Shown: positions 48,997 to 59,000 of the stretch, piece by piece
Numbering within the stretch: position 1 is the stretch's first letter
Layout of the letters: each line of letters begins with the position of its first letter
Source: Bifidobacterium sp. ESL0790
GTDB lineage: Bacteria; Actinomycetota; Actinomycetes; Actinomycetales; Bifidobacteriaceae
Assembly (NCBI RefSeq): GCF_029395435.1
Contig: NZ_CP113915.1
Span: 434,001-498,000 of the forward strand
Direction: 5' to 3'
Length of the DNA stretch: 64,000 bases
The notes under the pieces: model-generated
Databases searched by the model: none
What the model saw: only the letters and a program-made list of their open reading frames with translations
Told to the model about the DNA's origin: nothing
Position numbers and translations under genes: made by a program

Positions 48997-49593
48997 CTAC
49001 CGCCGTGTGGCCAGGGCCGCGTTGATGGACGGGTCGTTGAGCTGGGCGAGCCAGTTGAGCAGCTCGGGGTAGGTGTTGGGGTTGCGGGCCAGGCACGCGC
49101 GCAGTTCGGGCGCGTACTGAGCGATGCGGGCGATGGTCATCTGGTCGGTGTTCGGATCGAGGGCCTGCTCGGCGGTGAAGCCATAAGGGTTGGTGGCCGG
49201 TTGTTGCGCGCCCCCGTTCTGGCCTTGTTGACCTTGCTGTCCCGCATAGCCCTGCTGGCCGCTGCCATAATAGTCCTCCTGCAGGGTGCCGATCGAATCG
49301 GCCGTGGTGCTGTGCGGGGCCTGTGAGCCGCCATCGGCCTCGCCCTCCTGCGAGCGTTGCGCCACAGGGCTGCTCGGGCCGCCCTCGGGTGCCGCGAATC
49401 CCATGGCCTGCAGGGTCTGGCGGGCCCGCTCGTCACCGAACTCGGCGATCCAGCGTTTGAGGCCTGGGTAGCAACGCGGGTTGGCGGCCACATTTGCTCC
49501 GAACTCGGGGTTTTCGTAGGCTATCTTGGCCAGCATGATGGGGTCTGCCTGCTGATCTTGCACGACAGCTGCGGCGGTATCGTAATCGACCAT
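48997..49593 (-). CDS. Variant leucine-rich repeat (LRV) protein
   Basis: The 198-residue protein has two LRV-like helical modules: QQADPIMLAKIAYENPEFGA with NPRCYPGLKRWI, and NTDQMTIARIAQYAPELRAC with NPNTYPELLNWLAQL. A Gly/Gln-rich linker (about 75-135) joins them. The same modules occur in other actinobacterial proteins and probably mediate protein contacts. It is the last gene of the minus-strand operon, 89 nt after the phosphatase. A weak AGAGAA precedes the start. Confidence 0.8.
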   Translation of the reverse strand: MVDYDTAAAVVQDQQADPIMLAKIAYENPEFGANVAANPRCYPGLKRWIAEFGDERARQTLQAMGFAAPEGGPSSPVAQRSQEGEADGGSQAPHSTTADSIGTLQEDYYGSGQQGYAGQQGQQGQNGGAQQPATNPYGFTAEQALDPNTDQMTIARIAQYAPELRACLARNPNTYPELLNWLAQLNDPSINAALATRR

Positions 49594-49682
49594 TTCTCTT
49601 GCTTTCTTCTTGGTTGTTGCTGTTGTTATTACTTACGTTTGTTGACGCCCGAAATACCAGGAACGTCCGGAGCGCTGGGCCC

Positions 49683-50594
49683 TCAGGTCCTCAGCCCGTC
49701 GAGGGTGATGTCGCTGATGGTACCGAGGTCCTCTCCACGGTCGAGCTTCGAGGCGTGCCACGGCTCCTTTGGGGAGCCCATAGCAGGATTGGCGGTTTCG
49801 GCGGATTGCCCGGCCTGCGCCTCGTCGGCGTCGATGTCCACGACGATGACGGTGACGTTGTCGTCGCCGCCCGCGTCGAGCGCCGCCGTGATGAGCGCGG
49901 TCACCGTGTCCTGCGGGTCGGGGTTGGCCTCGCATATCTCGCCGATCTCATGCTCCTCGACCAGCGAGTGCAGACCGTCGGAGCAGACCACGAACCTGCC
50001 CACCGGGTCGACGGCGAAGAAATCGGGGTCGATGCCGTCGGGGGAGCCGACGCACTGGGTGATGATGTTGCGGGGGATGGTGGCGTTGGCCACTTCGGGC
50101 AGCATCAGCCCGGAGTCGATGGCCTCCTGGCGCTGGGAATGGTCGGTGGTCACCTGGCAGATGGAATCGGCCACGCTGATGCCGTCGGGCCGCCGGTCGA
50201 GATGGTAGGTGCGCGAGTCGCCCACGTTGATGACGTACCAAAGTGCGGGGTCGAGCCGGCCGTCCGCTTCGGCGTCGTCGCTGGGAATGCGGGGCGAGAC
50301 GAGCCCGGTGGCGGTGGTGCCGGCCACGCCTCCCAGCTCATCGCCGAGCTCGAGGGTGTCGTCCTGGGCCGCCTGCAATGTGGCCTCGATGTCGGCTCGG
50401 TCGCGGGCGGGCTTGCTGGCCAGCGCGGCCAGATGCTTGACGGCGAGCCCGCTGGCCCGTTCGCCTCCGACGCCGCCGCCCATGCCGTCGCACACCACAT
50501 AGACCCCAAGTGCCGCCAACCCGTTGTCTTGGTTGTTGCGTCGTTTGTTGCCTATGTCGCTGCCGATGGCGGTATGGATGCGCGAAACCTTCAT
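49683..50594 (-). CDS. PP2C-type serine/threonine phosphatase
   Basis: The 303-residue cytosolic metal-dependent phosphatase has the metal-binding Asp residues in GSDIGNKRRNNQD, VVCDGMGGGVGGE, VNVGDSRTYHL, VVCSDGLHSLV and GGDDNVTVIVVDID. It probably reverses the action of the Ser/Thr kinase encoded at the head of the operon. Its ATG overlaps the stop of the transglutaminase-like gene (ATGA at 50591-50594), implying coupled translation. GAGGAAAGG lies upstream. Confidence 0.93.
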   Translation of the reverse strand: MKVSRIHTAIGSDIGNKRRNNQDNGLAALGVYVVCDGMGGGVGGERASGLAVKHLAALASKPARDRADIEATLQAAQDDTLELGDELGGVAGTTATGLVSPRIPSDDAEADGRLDPALWYVINVGDSRTYHLDRRPDGISVADSICQVTTDHSQRQEAIDSGLMLPEVANATIPRNIITQCVGSPDGIDPDFFAVDPVGRFVVCSDGLHSLVEEHEIGEICEANPDPQDTVTALITAALDAGGDDNVTVIVVDIDADEAQAGQSAETANPAMGSPKEPWHASKLDRGEDLGTISDITLDGLRT

Positions 50595-53170
50595 CTGCGG
50601 CCTTTCCTCTCGGTTTCCCTCTTGCCTTTATGAGCCAGTATAGACTTCGCCGTGCGCAATATCGCCTGCCAGATGGAGGCGAGCAGGCCCGTCACTTTGG
50701 CCGTCAGATCGGCGAGGGTCGCCTTGCTGACCACACCGCGCAGCGACAGCCTCGTGCGCAGCTTGCGCCAACGGGTCTGGCTGGAGAGGATGCGTTTGCT
50801 GGACTTGTCGACCTCGTTCCAATAGCTCTCCGGGGCGCCTTCCTTTGGCGCGACGCCGGAGAACGAGGCCCAGTCCGCCTCGCGGCACAGCTTGTCGAGC
50901 TCATCGCCGAGCTTCGCGTCGATCGATTGCCCATCGCTTCGCAGCGCCTCGGCGATCTGCCGGGACTGGTCGCGGCGCGTGCCGGAGGTGCGGATGCCGC
51001 TCTGCAGGGCCAGCATGTCAAGCGCCCGCCAGCCCGAGGCGATGCGTTCTCCCGGTGAGCCACGCTTTCGCATCAGGGCCAGTTGGATGGCCTTGATAAG
51101 CAATATGAGCCCGCATATAGCCAATATGATCCACAGCGGGCTGCCATAGACGGCCACGACGCCCACCACGTGGAAGACCTTGGAAAGGATCATGCCGAGC
51201 TTCGAGTTGTTGACCTCGTCGCCGTTCAAGGACGAGCGGTCGCGGGCCTGGTTCTGGTCGCGCAGCGGGTCGGTCAGCGGCACCGGAGGCTGACGCACCA
51301 GCGTCTTGGGCTTGGGCGGGGTGAGGTCTTGGTTCTTGTTGGGGACCTTCGTCTCCTTGGGGGTGGGGTAGAAGGCGACCCAGCCGTAACCCTTGAGGTT
51401 GATCTCGACCCAGGCCTCGATGTCGTTGCCCGTGTAGTCGGTGACCGGGCCGTTCTTGGTCTGATGGGTGCGGGCCTTGGAGATGCCGCCGTCCTTGTCC
51501 TTGGGCAAAAAGCCGAGCACCACGCGGGCGGGCAGCCCCAGCTCGCGGGCCATCAGCGCCATCGCGGAGGCGTACTGCTCGCTGTCGCCCACCATCGCCG
51601 AGCCGCCGAGCATCTGGTCGATGCGGTAGTTGCCGTGGCCGGGCAACGAGGGGTAGTCGCCGGAAAGCCCGTGGGAGAACCAGCCTTTGGTCTTGAGCGC
51701 CGTGGCCAACGCGTCGGCGGTCTTGCCGTCGGTGGACTGCTTGCCGACCAGCGAGGGGGCGAGCTTGCCGACGCTGTCGGGCACGTCCTTGGCCGCCGGT
51801 TGCGTGACTTGTTGGGCACTCGCCTGGGCGATTTCCTGCTGGGAGGGCACGTCGGGGATGACGCCGGTCTCGGTGTAGGTCTGGCCGGCCTGGGTGCCGT
51901 CGGGGATGATCGCCGAATGGGTGCCGAGGTTGTAATAGAAGGTGTCTTCGTCCTTCGCGTGCTTGGAGGAGAACGTGATGCCCGTGGCGTCGCCGGCCAG
52001 CGGCAGCCATTGCTCCGAGAAGCCGTCATGCACCGTGAGCGTCGCCTTGAAGCGGCGGCCCTGGTCGCTGGCCTCCATGGCGCTGCCGACCTTGCGGTAG
52101 TCCGAGGAATCCGAGGCGTCGGAGGAATCGGAGAGGTTCCACACGTTGCCGTCGAAGCGGTCCATCACCGCCAGGCGGATGGGGGTGCCGGCGGGCAGGT
52201 CGCGCGCGGTGATGAGCGTGTCTTTCTTATGGTCCTTCACATAGGCGCGCATGCTGCTCAACGGGCTCGTGTATTGGTGCGGGTCGAGCGGGGGATTGTA
52301 GCGGTCGCGCAGGGTGAGGCGGTGCTGCGGCACCACCAGGCACGCGCCGAACGCCAGGGCCGCGGCCACAACGATGATGACGGCGGCGCTCGCCATCCTG
52401 TTGAGGTTCAGGGAATGCCGGCGCCAGGCCAGCCAGATGACCATGACCAGCATCGCGGCGATTGGGCAGATGACGCGGGCGGTGCCGGAGGATGTGCCCA
52501 GCAGGGCGCTGACGACCAGGTTGGCCATAAGCGGCACGATGCTCACCAGCGAGAGATCGTGCGCCTCGTTGACGGCGAGGACGCCCGCGAGCAGGGCGGT
52601 GAAGAGGTTCAGCGTCCATAGGGCCATAAGTCCGCCGTCCGCGCCGCCGATGGGGGCGGCCACGGAGATGACGTATTTGAACGATCCGAAGGTGTCGGTC
52701 GCGCCTTGGGTGAGGGTGTCGAGCGTGGGGACGACATGGGCGATCGTGGTGTCGTTCAAGGTGACGATAGGACCGATGATGAATTGCGCGACGACCAGAA
52801 AGACCAGCTGCCACCACAGGCGCATGGCCGGCACGGCGCCAGCAAGCGCTATCAGGCAGCCGAGCAGCGCCGCGGGGATTGCCACGCCCGCCCACATCAG
52901 GGCCGAGCCATAGGCGTCGATGAGGTTGGCCGAGTCGAGGCAGATGATGACGAGGATGGCCGCGAGGCTTACGAGATAGGCGCTCCAGGAGCGGTGTGGG
53001 GTGACGAAGGCGTGGCGGCGGCCGTTGTCGCCGCCGGTGAGCACGATGGGGGCGCGGGTCGCGGAGGCCCACGAGCCGTCGGAGCGGACGAAGGTGCCGG
53101 TGCCGGTGTCTGTGGCGCCCAGCGTGCCGTGGGTGCCGGTGATGTCGGAAAGTGGTGTGCCAAGCCTCAT
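50591..53170 (-). CDS. Transglutaminase-like membrane protein with replaced catalytic triad
   Basis: The 859-residue protein has six or more membrane helices in the first ~290 residues. An outer transglutaminase-like domain (about 510-610), another membrane segment (about 670-695) and a cytoplasmic tail follow. In active homologues the domain reads GxCEQFA ... HAWVE ... GWVxFDPTP. Here it reads GDSEQYASAMALMARELGLP, IEAWVEINL and GWVAFYPTP, so Cys, His and Asp are Ser530, Glu585 and Tyr601. It is therefore probably a binding protein, not an enzyme. It overlaps the DUF58 gene by ATGA, as is usual for TgpA-DUF58-MoxR clusters. Confidence 0.88.
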   Translation of the reverse strand: MRLGTPLSDITGTHGTLGATDTGTGTFVRSDGSWASATRAPIVLTGGDNGRRHAFVTPHRSWSAYLVSLAAILVIICLDSANLIDAYGSALMWAGVAIPAALLGCLIALAGAVPAMRLWWQLVFLVVAQFIIGPIVTLNDTTIAHVVPTLDTLTQGATDTFGSFKYVISVAAPIGGADGGLMALWTLNLFTALLAGVLAVNEAHDLSLVSIVPLMANLVVSALLGTSSGTARVICPIAAMLVMVIWLAWRRHSLNLNRMASAAVIIVVAAALAFGACLVVPQHRLTLRDRYNPPLDPHQYTSPLSSMRAYVKDHKKDTLITARDLPAGTPIRLAVMDRFDGNVWNLSDSSDASDSSDYRKVGSAMEASDQGRRFKATLTVHDGFSEQWLPLAGDATGITFSSKHAKDEDTFYYNLGTHSAIIPDGTQAGQTYTETGVIPDVPSQQEIAQASAQQVTQPAAKDVPDSVGKLAPSLVGKQSTDGKTADALATALKTKGWFSHGLSGDYPSLPGHGNYRIDQMLGGSAMVGDSEQYASAMALMARELGLPARVVLGFLPKDKDGGISKARTHQTKNGPVTDYTGNDIEAWVEINLKGYGWVAFYPTPKETKVPNKNQDLTPPKPKTLVRQPPVPLTDPLRDQNQARDRSSLNGDEVNNSKLGMILSKVFHVVGVVAVYGSPLWIILAICGLILLIKAIQLALMRKRGSPGERIASGWRALDMLALQSGIRTSGTRRDQSRQIAEALRSDGQSIDAKLGDELDKLCREADWASFSGVAPKEGAPESYWNEVDKSSKRILSSQTRWRKLRTRLSLRGVVSKATLADLTAKVTGLLASIWQAILRTAKSILAHKGKRETERKGRR

Positions 53171-54426
53171 CGCAGCGCCTCCATCACTAGGGGCAGCTCA
53201 TCGAGCTTGCCTAGGGTGGCCAGCGTGAAGCCGTCGTATTGGCGGATGGAGCTGGCCTGGGAGCGGTCGACGCTGAAGATGACGCACACTGATTCGCTGG
53301 GCACCGCCGCGGCGATGCGACGCAGCCGCTCAAGCTCGCCCAGCGAGCCGATGACGAAGAAATAGAACGAGGCGTCGGGGCTCGTCTTGAGGGTGTTGGC
53401 CGCGAGGTTCGGGTTCTCGTCCATGTCGGGGGTGATGCCGCTGCACCAATCGAGGAATTGCGTGGGGTTGTGGGCCTGGCAGTCGTGGGTGGAGACGTGG
53501 GAGACCAACGGGCGCGAATCCATGAGGCATTGCGCGCCGATGGAGGCGGCCACGCTCACCGCCGTCTCGAACTCCTGCTCGTCGAGATAGTCGCCGGGGT
53601 TGCTGGCCAAGGTCAGCGAGGTGTCGGTGCGCTTGGTGGCGTCGTATTGGCGGATCATCAGCGTGCCCGTCTTGGCCGAGCTCAGCCAGTGGACGTTGCG
53701 CATGTCGTCGCCGGGACGGTACTCGCGCAGGCCGTAGAAATCGAGGTCGTCGTCGACCACCTGCTCGGTGGGACCGCCCTCGAGGTCGCGGGCCAGCCCG
53801 GAGCTCAGGGTGTTCAGGCGCACCGTGCGCGGGTGGATGTAGACGTTGATGGCCTCGGAAAGCGATTGCTCATGGCGGATCAGGCCGAAGGGGTCACCCT
53901 TGCGGATCGAAAGCGGGCCGACGGGCAGCACGGCTCGCGTGGCGGCGCGGAACTGCACCCGCTGGCTCTTGGTGTGGCCCGGGGCCAGGGCTGGGATGCG
54001 GAAGCTCTCGTGGGCCTCGCCCATGGGCAGCTCGCCCTCGGCGCTCACCGTCGGGGTCTTGCCGGGGTTGGCGACCTCCACGTCCACATCCACCGTGTCG
54101 CCCACGGTGATGCGGCGCTCGGAGAGCTTGAGGGTGGCCTTGAAGGCGGTGTTGCCCAACGACATGATCAGGCCCGCCGCCTCCATCACCAGCGTGATGA
54201 CCGCGATGACGATGAGCTCATGCCAGCCCAGCGCCGGGAACGCCGCCAGACTCGCCACGCCCAGCGCCAACACGCACCAGCCCAGGGGCGAGACGTACGA
54301 GGTCAGCCATCCGGGGGCCACCTTGCGCGCTTTGGCCAAGGCGCGCCGCATCTTGCGCACGGGCCTCGGCGTGGTGCGGGGAGCCCTGGCGATGGCGCCA
54401 AGGGAAGATTGTCGTTGTTGCTGCAT
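53167..54426 (-). CDS. DUF58 domain protein
   Basis: The 419-residue protein has two membrane segments near residues 40-95. An outer/linker beta region and the DUF58 core follow (DFYGLREYRPGDDMRNVHWLSSAKTGTLMIRQYD, about 228-260), then a vWA-like C-terminal part. DUF58 proteins nearly always accompany MoxR ATPases and are thought to be their clients. GGAACCGGAAG precedes the start. It lies 12 nt after the MoxR gene and overlaps the next gene by ATGA. Confidence 0.9.
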   Translation of the reverse strand: MQQQRQSSLGAIARAPRTTPRPVRKMRRALAKARKVAPGWLTSYVSPLGWCVLALGVASLAAFPALGWHELIVIAVITLVMEAAGLIMSLGNTAFKATLKLSERRITVGDTVDVDVEVANPGKTPTVSAEGELPMGEAHESFRIPALAPGHTKSQRVQFRAATRAVLPVGPLSIRKGDPFGLIRHEQSLSEAINVYIHPRTVRLNTLSSGLARDLEGGPTEQVVDDDLDFYGLREYRPGDDMRNVHWLSSAKTGTLMIRQYDATKRTDTSLTLASNPGDYLDEQEFETAVSVAASIGAQCLMDSRPLVSHVSTHDCQAHNPTQFLDWCSGITPDMDENPNLAANTLKTSPDASFYFFVIGSLGELERLRRIAAAVPSESVCVIFSVDRSQASSIRQYDGFTLATLGKLDELPLVMEALR

Positions 54427-54438
54427 GCTTCCGGTTCC

Positions 54439-56016
54439 TCACGCCCCGATGGTCGGCACAGGCACGGTCTCGAGGATCTCGCCGATGATCTGCTCGGGCG
54501 TCTCGCCCTTGAAATCGGTTTCGGCGGTCAGGTTGATGCGGTGGGCCAAGACGGCCACGGCGAGGTCGCGCACGTCGTCGGGGATCACATAACCACGTCC
54601 GTCGGCGGCCGCCCAGATGCGGGCGCAACGGGTCAGCGCCAGGGCGCCACGCATGGAGGAGCCCACCTTGGTCTTCTCGCTCAGCCTGGTGGCCTCCACG
54701 AGGCGCTCGATGTATTCGAGGATATGCTCGTCGACGTGCACGTCGCTGGCCACCTTGCGCATGCGCAGGATGTCGTCGCCGGTCAGCACCGGGGAGATGG
54801 CGTTGGCGCGGTCGGTGACGTCGATCTGCTTGAGGATGTTGATGGAGACCTCACGGCTGGGCGCGCCGAGCGAGGTCTTGATGAGGAATCGGTCCATCTG
54901 CGCCTCGGGCAGCTTGTAGGTGCCCAGCTGCTCGAGCGGGTTCTGCGTGGCGATGACGATGAAGGGCTGGGGCATGTCGTAGGTCTTGCCGTCCACGGTG
55001 ACCTTCTGCTCCTCCATCACCTCCAGGAGCGCGGCCTGGGTCTTGGGCGAGGCGCGGTTGATCTCGTCGGCCAGCACGATGGAGGCGAAGACGGGGCCCG
55101 GGCGGAACTCGAACTCGCCGGACTTCTGGTCGTAGAAGGTCACGCCCGCCACGTCGCTCGGCAGCAGGTCCGGAGTGAACTGGATGCGCTTGAACGAGGT
55201 CTTGATGGAGTTGGCCAGGCCTCGCGCCAGCTGGGTCTTGCCGGTGCCCGGGTTGTCTTCGAGCAGCACATGGCCGCCGACCATCAGCGCCGTGACGCAC
55301 AGCTTGATCGGCAGCGGCTTGCCGACCACCACCTCGGAGATGTTGTCGGTCAGCTTCTTGAAATCGCGCTGGAAGTCGAGGATCTCGGGGCTCGCCGCGC
55401 TCATGATGGTGGAGGATGGCGTGGAGGCGCTTTCGCTGGTTGCGCTCGCGGATGAGCTTTGCGCAGCGGCCTGGCTTGCCGTCTGGCCTGTCGCCTGAAC
55501 CGGCTGGGCCTGGGACTCATAAGCGGGAGCGGAGGTGGCCTGAGCCGCGTAATCTTCAGGTTCGTTGACCGATGCCGCTTGCCCATCGGCCGAGTTGGTC
55601 AGGGGAGAGGGATAGACGACGCCGGATGCCGAGCCCGTCGCGTCGGCGTATGCGGGGAAGCCCGTGGGTGATTCCGTGGACGGGGTGATGTTCGGCATCG
55701 ACGAGCTCAGCAGGGTCTCCCCGTCGACGGATTCATCGAAGTCGATGCGGGAGGCGGGGCCGGTGACGTCCGTCGCGGCCGTGCCGTCGTCCACTGGGGT
55801 GGCCGGGTTGACGAAAGCCGGATTAGAGGGATTGGCCGGATTGCCGTTATCGGCCGCCCCGCCCTGTGGCCGCGCCGTCCGCCCGCGATTGGGCAGCGAG
55901 GGGTAGACCGTGCCGTCCGTGCCGGTGCTGTCGTCGGGCCTGCCGTAGCGCGAGAGGTGCGTGGCGTCGGAAAGCTGCGTCTCGTCGCTGACTGGATTTA
56001 GGTTCTGCTCGGTCAT
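54439..56016 (-). CDS. MoxR-type AAA+ ATPase
   Basis: The 525-residue protein has a ~205-residue disordered Asp/Ser/Thr/Ala-rich N-terminus and a MoxR core. The core shows Walker A (EDNPGTGKTQLARGLA), Walker B (IVLADEINRASPKTQAALLEVMEE), sensor 1 (VIATQNPLEQLGTYKLPEAQ) and the lid domain. MoxR ATPases act as chaperones for vWA/DUF58 partners. The start at 56016 has AAAGGAG upstream and overlaps the stop of the Ig/Fn3 gene (ATGA at 56013-56016). The frame is open further upstream but only inside the preceding gene. Confidence 0.92.
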   Translation of the reverse strand: MTEQNLNPVSDETQLSDATHLSRYGRPDDSTGTDGTVYPSLPNRGRTARPQGGAADNGNPANPSNPAFVNPATPVDDGTAATDVTGPASRIDFDESVDGETLLSSSMPNITPSTESPTGFPAYADATGSASGVVYPSPLTNSADGQAASVNEPEDYAAQATSAPAYESQAQPVQATGQTASQAAAQSSSASATSESASTPSSTIMSAASPEILDFQRDFKKLTDNISEVVVGKPLPIKLCVTALMVGGHVLLEDNPGTGKTQLARGLANSIKTSFKRIQFTPDLLPSDVAGVTFYDQKSGEFEFRPGPVFASIVLADEINRASPKTQAALLEVMEEQKVTVDGKTYDMPQPFIVIATQNPLEQLGTYKLPEAQMDRFLIKTSLGAPSREVSINILKQIDVTDRANAISPVLTGDDILRMRKVASDVHVDEHILEYIERLVEATRLSEKTKVGSSMRGALALTRCARIWAAADGRGYVIPDDVRDLAVAVLAHRINLTAETDFKGETPEQIIGEILETVPVPTIGA

Positions 56017-59000
56017 CGGTTCTCCTTTGTGATTGGCCGTTCGCTGCGGTGTTGGTTCGTGTGTTTGCTGTTGCTTGAGGTGGCGGAGGCGTTGCGCGCG
56101 GCCATCCTGCTCGAAAGTGTGGTCGGGGGCTCCAAGGGGCTGGGCTCGAGGTCCAGCGTCATCGGGTGGGGCCCGGTGATATCGGTCTGCGAGGTGTGGT
56201 TGGCGATGCCTGGGTCGCCTTGCACCTCGATCCACCACTTGTAATTGCTTGCGTTGTCGGAGATTCCGGCCGGCAGGTCGACGACACCGGTCGTCCATGG
56301 CACGCTTTTCTCGACGCCATCGGCCTTGATGTGCAGCGTGGCGGTGCCGTGGTCCCAAGTCTGGACGGTGCCTTGCACGTTGAGGTGGCTGTGGTCGGCC
56401 CACGAGACGTCCACGCCGCTGATGTCGGCCTTCTTGTTGTAGACGGTTCCATCGGTGTCGGAGGCCGCCGGTCCGGGCATGCCGTTGAGCGTCTGGGCGA
56501 CGCTGTGGGTGCCGCAGGTGCCCCACGGCACTGCCCCCGAGGTGGTCAGCTGGTTGATATTGCCCACCTCGGCGCCATCGACTTGGAAGCCGTTGTGCTT
56601 GCCGTGGCCGGACCAACGCAGCACGCACGATTCGCCCTCGCGGCGCAGGCGCACGTTGTCGGGCGGGGCGAGGTTATAGGTCGCCTGCTTGCTGGCGGTG
56701 GCGACGGCGGGGGAGGCGCCCGCCTTGGTGGCGTTCACCTGGGCATGCACGGTGATGTTCTGGCCATACTGGGGGTCGCCGATGGCGATGGTGCTGGTAC
56801 CGCCTCCGCAATCGATCGTTGCCTCGGTGTCGCCGGTGACCGAGATGCTGGAGCATCCGGCGTTGCGGGTGTTGCCGGCGCTCGCGCTCACCGTCATGGT
56901 GGAGTCGTCGGGTTGGGTCAGGCTCAGCGATGGGGCGTCCGGGTCTCCCCATGGCGTGGCGCTGTCGGAGGAGGTGCCGGGCGTGCCGTTGCCGGCGCGG
57001 TTGTGGCCCTGCACGGTGGCCTTAAAGGTCGAGCCGTCGCTGATGGCCCCGTTGTCGAGCTCGAAGGTCTGGCTCAGCCCGCTGGTATGGGCGCTCTGCC
57101 CGTTGCTCAGGGTGACCAGATAGTCGTCGGGCTTGCTGCCGGTGTAGGTGGCGTCGGCCCAGCTGACCACCACCTTGTGGTAGCCGCCGGTCACGCTGAT
57201 CGATCCGGGCGCGTCGGGCACCTTGTCGGGCATGCCGTCCACGGCCACCGAGGGCTTCGACCATCCGGCCTCGTTCTTGGCGCGCACGGTGAAGGAATAC
57301 GATTTGCCATTGGTCAGGCCCGTGATCTGGCAGGTGGTCACCGCCCCGCACGACTTGTTGCCCGAGCCCCAGTCCACCTGGTAGTCGGTGATGGGGCTGC
57401 CGTTGGCGCTGCCCGGCGTCCACGAGAGGCTGACCATGCTGTCGGCCGGCTGGCCCGCGATGGGCGAGAGCAGCGGCGCGTCGGGCTTGTCGATCACCGA
57501 GAGGGTAATGGTGCCGCTGACCTGGCGCTCCTTGGAGTGGGTGGCGTCCTGCACGCCCACGACCACCGTGTTGGAGGAGGCGCCGATGTTCTCGGCGGCG
57601 TGGATGGTGATCGAGCCGTTCGTGCCGCAGTCCACCTTGAGCTTGGCCGTGTCGTCGGCCTGGCAGTCGGTGACGGTCAGGGGCTTGTTCGGGAACGGGT
57701 TGAACGCGCCATTGAGGATATTGACGGTCTCGCTGTCGCCGGCCTTGATTTGCCGGTGCACGCTGGGTATCTGCGCCAGCGGCCGCGTGGATTGGGTGAC
57801 CTGCGCGGTCAGGCCGGCCTGCACGGTGCCGTTGGAGTATTTGATCGTGATCGGGATGCTGGTGATCGATCCGACGGTGGCGTCCTCGTCGGCCCGGATG
57901 CTCAGCTTGCCCGAGGCGGTCAGATGGGTGGTCACCTGTCCGCCGGTCTCGCCGCCGGAATAGGTGTAGTCGGTCTCGTCGTCGTCCAGCCCGCTGGGCG
58001 CGTGCGTCAGAGCCTTCAGGTCGACGGTCTTGGCGTCCTCGCCGGCGGCCACGCTGATGGTGGAGGACGAGAAGGTGGGCGGCGGCACGTTGCGGCCGAT
58101 GACGGTGATCGGCAGCGTGAGCACCGCGGAGTTGACGATCTTCGCCTGCTTGACGCCGTTCTTGTTGACCTTGCCCACCGCATGGTCGTCCCGCTTGCCG
58201 TCCGTGGCGGTGAAGGTGATGGAGGCCGGGCCGGCGTAGTCGCGCGGCGCGGTGAACTTGAGCGTCTGGTCGTTGACGTAATAGTCGGAGTTCGCGCTCT
58301 TGGTGGCGCTGATGGAGTCCTTGTCGACGTAGGCGGTCTTGCCGGGCCCCACACGCACGTAGTCGGCGATGTTGATGGTCACGCTCTGCTTGGCGTTCAC
58401 CTTGATCTTGGGGGCCTTGGGGCGCAGGGTCGGCGGGAATACACCGTAGGCGGGCACCTGCACAAAGGCCGTGGAGGTGATGTGGTAGGTCGCGTTGGTC
58501 ACGGTGTAGGGCACGCTGCGCGCCTCGTCGGTCAGGTCGATGGTCACCGTGGTCGATTTGTCGCCGCCCTTGACGTGGGCGTGGTCTTGGGCCGAGGGGT
58601 CGATGCCCACGCGCAGCTCGTCGGCGGTGCCCGAGGGGTTCGCGATCCACTGCGAGAGGTCGACGTCCACCGACTTCTTGTCGAGCGTGGCGGCCGAGGG
58701 CACGCGGTAGTCATAGGCCGTCGGCGGCTCGATGGGGGCGTTGGGGTCGGTGGTGATCGTCAGGGTGCCGGTGTCGGAGAGCCCGGCCTTGTCGTGCACG
58801 GTGTAGATGATGTACGACGTTCCGGCCTGGGGCGGGGTCTTGAGGCTGATCATGTTGTCGACCACGCTGGCCCCGGTGATGCCCTGCATCTGCAGGTCGG
58901 GGGAGATCTTGAGGTCCGTGTTGTCGCCGGAGATGTCGTTCTGGGCCACGGGCACGGTCGCCGCGGTGTTCGGGCGCAGGGTGACCTGGTCGTCGCGCGC

